Origin: Macrosoma leucophasiata
Lineage: Eukaryota > Arthropoda > Insecta > Lepidoptera > Hedylidae
DNA: 64,000 nt
Direction: 5' to 3'
NCBI GenBank assembly: GCA_036365455.1
Contig: JAWQUS010000032.1
Span: 15,074,001-15,138,000, forward strand
Below the pieces are notes generated by a model. The model ran no database searches, had not been told where the DNA came from, and saw only the letters and a program-made list of their open reading frames with translations. Below are positions 59,586 through 64,000 of the stretch, piece by piece. The stretch's first letter is position 1; the number at the start of each line of letters is the position of its first letter. A program made the position numbers and the translations under genes.

Positions 59586-59791
59586 GCCTGCGTACATAAA
59601 ATGTATGAAGGTTTCGAGCGAAAATAGAATTTTAGTGATAATTACGAATAACTATGGGCTTAATGTAAGTATTGAAGCAAGTTGGCATAAACTAACAAAT
59701 TTTTCAGTTATATATACCTATAGGGTTCCGTCCCTCAAAAATAAAAAGTAAGCGCTAAGATCACTCGTACGTCTGTCAGTCTATCACAGCT

Positions 59792-60435
59792 AAAACGTAA
59801 CATCATGTCTGTAATCCCGGAAGGGGTAGGCCACATATCACCTCCAATAGATACCGCATTAGTGAATATTTGTTCGGATCCGTGTTCACCGTTCTTTGAG
59901 GTACGCGGGGGTTGCGGGAGACGTAACTAAAGCGCTGTGATTGGCTGTCAGGCAGTGTCGCGATATCGAGCATTGCGTTCTATGCTAGCAAAATGCACTA
60001 ATGTGTCGTGAGCGTCGGTTGCCCTGAGCTGTGATTGGCTGTCAGGCAGTATCGCGATATCGAGCATTGCGTTCTATGCTAGCAAAATGCACTAATGTGT
60101 CGTGAGCGTCGGTTGCCCTGAATGCGGTATCTTTTGGAGGTGATCTGTGGGGTAGGCAAAGACACATACATGAAACGTATGTTATTGTATACAAGCATAC
60201 ATGCAAACACCATCGCCGGTCACGTTTTGGCCCATGTAACAGGTGGCAAGCCTGTACACCTCCGTTCATATTACCAAACACTGTATTGGGAAACCTCCAG
60301 AAAATGGAAAAAGCTGAATAAATCGAGAGATAAAGGCTTTTTCATTGTTATCTCTGATAGCCCCGAACCGGAAATCAAACCCAGGGCTCCAGTGAAGTAG
60401 TAGTGGCTTGCTACCACTACACTACTGAGGCAGTT
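59792..60435 (-). repeat. Family B SINE split by a MITE
   Basis: SINE sequence occupies 59792-59831 and 60158-60435, interrupted inside GGGTAGGC. Confidence 0.8.
59832..60149. mobile_element. 318-bp hAT-like MITE inside a SINE
   Basis: Ends CACATATCACCTCCAA and the complement of CACAGATCACCTCCAA. Target duplication GGGTAGGC (59824-59831 and 60150-60157). The interior contains two direct 94-bp copies (59934-60027 and 60028-60121) differing at one visible position. Confidence 0.9.
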
Positions 60436-60635
60436 AAGCAAATATTTTATTTAAATGTTTGTTTTAAGACGAAGCTTATGTAATAATATGTGTAAAATAT
60501 ACAATATGTAGAGGGGAGGGGCGGGGGGGCAAGTGCGCAACGGCAGCCGTGATTTTTCAGAGTCTCTATATTGCCATGAAGTGGACGATATTTTATTAAA
60601 AAACAAGTAAAAACAAATTCTCTCCAAAAAAAGAA

Positions 60636-60968
60636 AGGAGACATTCCAAAATGTATGGAGCTTGGGCCCGCACCTTGTACGCTATATTGAGAGATGAAGC
60701 ATAAAATACTAAATCATTTTCAGCTATTCAAATCGTTTATTCAATCTTCAATTAATTGTGATTAGTATATTTCGAAAGCAAGAATGTCATAGTAGCGATA
60801 TGGCAACATGTTCCTGTCATACAAAAATTACGTAAAATAAATATTTGCGACATAAAAACAACGAATCAAATTATTTTTTGAGTATTTTTCCATGATTCTG
60901 CGTATTTTTCTCTAACTTTTGATAAAGTGCACAAGGTGCGGGCCCAAAGTGGAACTTCTCCTTTAAAA
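60636..60968. mobile_element. MITE (family G) with AAAGGAGA ends
   Basis: About 330 bp. AAAGGAGACATTCC and GGAACTTCTCCTTT are imperfect complements. GGGCCCGCACCTTGTACGC is mirrored near the right end. A left-part copy is at 38254-38410. The ends resemble family F. Confidence 0.65.
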
Positions 60969-61045
60969 AAAATACTGTCGGGCATTTTTTGATAGGCAAC
61001 CTAGTGGATATAATAATATAGTCTTTATAGAGATTATAAATATTT

Positions 61046-61333
61046 ACTGGTGGTAGAGCTCCAGTGACGGAGCTCGCGGCCGTAGGCACCACCGCATTAC
61101 TTAATATACTTGCCGCTAAATGGTAGAGTTCAGCAATACCGTGTTCCGGTCAGCCGGTAATGTACGGCCCTGTAATTTCCGGCACAGAGGTATAACACCT
61201 TAGGCCTCAGGAGTGGTAACGCATCTGCATTTTGACCTTGGTCTTTGTGTGGGTGTCTATAGGCTGCAGTCATCACTTAACATCAATGGAAACTGCATGC
61301 CTGTTTACCACTTCCATTACATTAAAAAAAAAA
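61046..61333 (+). repeat. SINE-A family, full copy upstream of gene B
   Basis: ACTGGTGGTAGAGC to poly-A, ending 107 bp before the gene B acceptor at 61440. Confidence 0.85.
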
Positions 61334-61440
61334 TGCTTAAAAATAAGTTTACAGCATAACTGGATAAACGAAATGATTCTGCAGTGGGATCCTAATCTAT
61401 TACCTATTTATCAACACCAACATTAAATAGGTTTTTGCAG

Positions 61441-61453
61441 GTACATCTAAAAC
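61441..61453 (+). other. Gene B 5' untranslated end of exon
   Basis: A pyrimidine-rich acceptor (GTTTTTGCAG, ending 61440) precedes 13 nt of leader and then the ATG. This shows that at least one non-coding first exon and the promoter lie upstream, probably beyond the SINE-like copy at 61046-61333. I could not place them. Confidence 0.6.
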
Positions 61454-63947
61454 ATGTCACCAACGTCAGAATACCTGAATAACACAGCAGAGAAAGATGG
61501 CGAGAGGATAGTCATCAGTGGCATGTCGGGAATTTATCCTAAGGCCAGCTATGTAAGGGATTTCTCGGAAAATCTTTATAATAAGGTAAAGATTTTAATA
61601 AAATACAAAATTATTAGTACACTTGCTACAAAAACAAACAATGGATCACACTCCGGGAGGACCGGCAGAAGAATGAAACACTACCATAGTGCATTTTTGT
61701 TTGGGTGCAATTTTTTTCAGAATTATTTGACGTCTGAGCATTAGGGCGCCTACCATAGAGCAACACGGGCCACCGGCCGCGGTGGACCGGAGGGGAGTAG
61801 CCATAGCGTTTATTACTGATGTAAAACAGTCTGTCATTTTTTGCGGGGGGCAATGCGAGCTACACACACGCACACTACAAAAATCGTCTATTACTACGAA
61901 ACTCACACCTTGACTTTAACAAATACAGAAACAATTTCACGCACACATTTAAACATCTAGGCGACAGGTATAGGCCCATTTGGGCTTGTACTTTGACAGA
62001 AGGGGAAAATCTGCATATGGCTACTCCCCTCCGGTGTTGCTCTATGGCGCCTACCGTGCCTAAGTTACTTTTAATGTTTTCAATCTATCATATAAAAATA
62101 AGTCGGGTTTTCCTTCCTGACGCTATAACTCCAGAACGCACGAACCGATTTCCACGGTTTTGCATTCGCTGGAAAGGTCTCGGGCTCCGTGAGGTTTATA
62201 GCAAAGAAAAATCAGGAAAAATTTTAAACGCGGGCGAACCCGCGTCCTACAGCTAGGGTATTATAAACTTCTTTCTTTCTTCTTTAATAATTACTTATAT
62301 TATTGTTATAAAAATGTTTTTCAGATAAATCCAATAAAACCCACAGACCAAACTCGTTGGGACTTCAAACATCCTGAATTAATCGAATATGTGGGAAACA
62401 TATCTGGTTTGGACCGCTTCGATTCCCAATTCTTTAAGCTCAGCCATCGTTTGGGCAACACTATGGATGTTGTGTCTAGGAAACTGTTGGAACAAACGTA
62501 TCAAGCCATTTTTGATGCCGGTAAGATTTGCAAATTCAATAATAACTTTAAGAGCACGTACCGTTTTTGCTGGTGGTAAAACTCCAGTGATGGAGCTAGC
62601 GGGTGTAGGCACCACCGCATTACCTAATATACTTGCCGCTAAATGGTAGTGCCGCAGGTGGTAATATACGGCCCTGTAATTTCCGACACAGAGGCATAAC
62701 ACCTTAGGCCTCAAGAGTGGTAACGCATCTGCATTTTGCAAATGGCTGTCTAAAGGCTGTAGTCATCACTTAACATCAATATGAACTGCATGATTGTATG
62801 GCAATTCCATTACATAAAAAATGTTACTTAATCCAAGATTCAGTTATGTACGAGACATATATATTTCAGGCTTAAGTCCAGATCATTTGGCTGGGAAATC
62901 AATCGGTGTCTTCATTGGCAACTGTTTCTCAGAGACCGAGAAGGTCTGTTTTTATAGTGACATCAAGGTTGGATCTGGATTGGTCGGGTAAATATTATTT
63001 TGATTCTCGTAACTAAGCTAAAACTCAAATACCTTGTTTAAGTTCATATAATGCCAGTCCAGAAACTTATGACACATATTTTAAAACAATCTTGGTCTAT
63101 AATATGAACAAGATGTTTTTTCAAATTATAACAATAGCCTGGGTTGCACTGTTAAAAGTTAAAATTATTGTAACATTTCACATCCTTTTCTAACTTAAAG
63201 TAATCTGTTAAAGTTAGAGAAGGATGTGAAATGTTACAATAATTTTAACTTTAACAAATAACTTGGTGCAACCCAGCATAAGACTTTTTATTACGCAAAC
63301 ATGATGAGGAACTTTATGGGAGCCAACAATAAATGGAGCAGCTGATTTTTTTATACAATGTCCGGGATGCCCCACAGAACGTTTTCGTAATCAGAAGCAG
63401 AAGCGAAATATAAGTTTTTTTCCTTCAGTGCCAGGAGTTGTAATGTATCGGAGTTTTCTGTAGAAATTTATAGACTGCACATAATATGATTTATAACAAT
63501 GATACTCATCATCTATGCCAACTACAGGTTTGATAGTCACGATCCTTACATCAAAAGATACTTTAACCTTACTGCCTTAGTAGTTACATTGTCCAAGTTT
63601 TAAAGCGTATTTTTAATTTTCAAGAGAACAAATTTTGCATTTTCAATTGACACAGAGTACATTCCTTTAGTTAAGTTAGTACGTTTCCCTGATAACTTCA
63701 TTAATTTTATTAGTTTTTTAACAAATGTTCATATTCATAACAGATGCAGTAAATCTATGTTTGCAAATCGCATATCATACTGGCTGGATCTCAAGGGTCC
63801 TTCGTTCACCATCGACGAATCCTGCTGCAGCTCCATTGGTGTTCTGGAAGCAGCGTACCTCTCTATGGTCAGAGGGGAATGTGAGGCTGCTATAGTGGGA
63901 GCTGGCCACCTGGCTATGCATCCTCAAACCTTGATTCATTACTCAAG
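61454..63947 (+). CDS. FASN: Fatty acid synthase-like gene B, first four coding exons (ketoacyl synthase start)
   Basis: Exons 61454-61585, 62325-62520, 62870-62987 and 63744-63947; the gene continues beyond the window. The ATG at 61454 follows an acceptor at 61440 by 13 nt, so a 5' non-coding exon lies upstream. The leader of about 17 residues precedes IVISGMSG, the FAS/PKS KS start. Further motifs: [25 protein letters not shown], where MDPQ of typical KS reads MDVV; and [23 protein letters not shown] and AAIVGAG. KS catalyses decarboxylative condensation; the active-site Cys is the first C of DESCCSS (typical DTACSSS). Phases agree (0, 1, 2), giving 216 codons plus two bases. The two KS histidines lie outside the window. 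It sits head to tail with gene A. Confidence 0.9.
61754..62046. mobile_element. Inverted-repeat element with CACGGGCCACCGG ends, copy 2
   Basis: In gene B intron 1. Target duplication GCGCCTAC (61746-61753 and 62047-62054). The right terminal repeat is shortened. The 8-bp duplication suggests a hAT-type element. Confidence 0.85.
62569..62821 (+). repeat. SINE-A copy in gene B intron 2
   Basis: Starts 48 bp after the exon ending at 62520 and ends 48 bp before the next exon (62870), so it fills most of the intron. Confidence 0.85.
63137..63277. mobile_element. Palindromic MITE (family P) in gene B intron 3
   Basis: GCCTGGGTTGCAC to GTGCAACCCAGC, flanked by ATA on both sides, strongly self-complementary. 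Confidence 0.8.
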
Positions 63948-64000
63948 GTAATTGTTGGCAGATTTTTGGCTGTAGTTAGAAATAAAATAAAATTGCTAGC

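Noticed and set aside
62379..62741. Antisense open frame over gene B exon 2
   Set aside because: It is a shadow of the exon and the adjacent SINE-A; the + strand has the KS motifs.

Overview
This is animal nuclear DNA, almost certainly from a moth or butterfly. It is AT-rich, with short GT-AG exons separated by introns of 0.1-3 kb. It is dense in insect-type mobile DNA: mariner-like transposons, tRNA-derived SINEs, RTE- and CR1/jockey-like LINE tails, Helitron-like elements ending in CTAG, and many small inverted-repeat (MITE) elements. There is no bacterial-style gene organisation. The lepidopteran assignment is inferred from repeat style and protein resemblance, not from a database search.

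Genes. (1) Positions 19-25030, + strand: the last 28 exons of a type I fatty acid synthase (FAS)-like gene whose 5' half (ketoacyl synthase and the start of the acyltransferase) lies before the window. The splice phases agree at every junction and the joined frame is 4,995 nt (1,664 residues plus stop). It runs acyltransferase C-terminus, dehydratase, non-catalytic central region, enoyl reductase, ketoreductase, acyl carrier protein, thioesterase. Signature residues are present in the dehydratase, reductases, carrier protein and thioesterase, but the acyltransferase catalytic histidine appears to be lost. (2) Positions 35311-39522, + strand: four phase-consistent exons of a basic, Ser/Lys/Arg-rich protein I do not recognise; its first exon or exons were not found. 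(3) Positions 61454-63947, + strand: the first four coding exons of a second FAS-like gene (ketoacyl synthase N-terminus), which runs off the window. The two FAS genes lie head to tail, so this is part of a tandem FAS paralogue cluster.

Layout. 1-25 kb: FAS gene A with repeat-loaded introns, including a 1.28-kb mariner at 21489-22768. 25-35 kb: intergenic mobile DNA, including a 593-bp foldback element with an 8-bp target duplication and a 104-bp tandem array derived from a MITE (33888-34872). 35-40 kb: the uncharacterised gene. 40-61 kb: nested SINEs, MITEs, a Helitron-like element, a second broken mariner and two 5'-truncated LINEs with 11-bp target duplications. 61-64 kb: start of FAS gene B.

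How the genes work together: gene A and probably gene B encode cytosolic multifunctional enzymes of the FAS family. Divergent FAS paralogues in insects are commonly linked to cuticular hydrocarbon or other specialised lipid production. Nothing in the sequence fixes the product of either gene. The link between the uncharacterised gene and the FAS genes is only positional.
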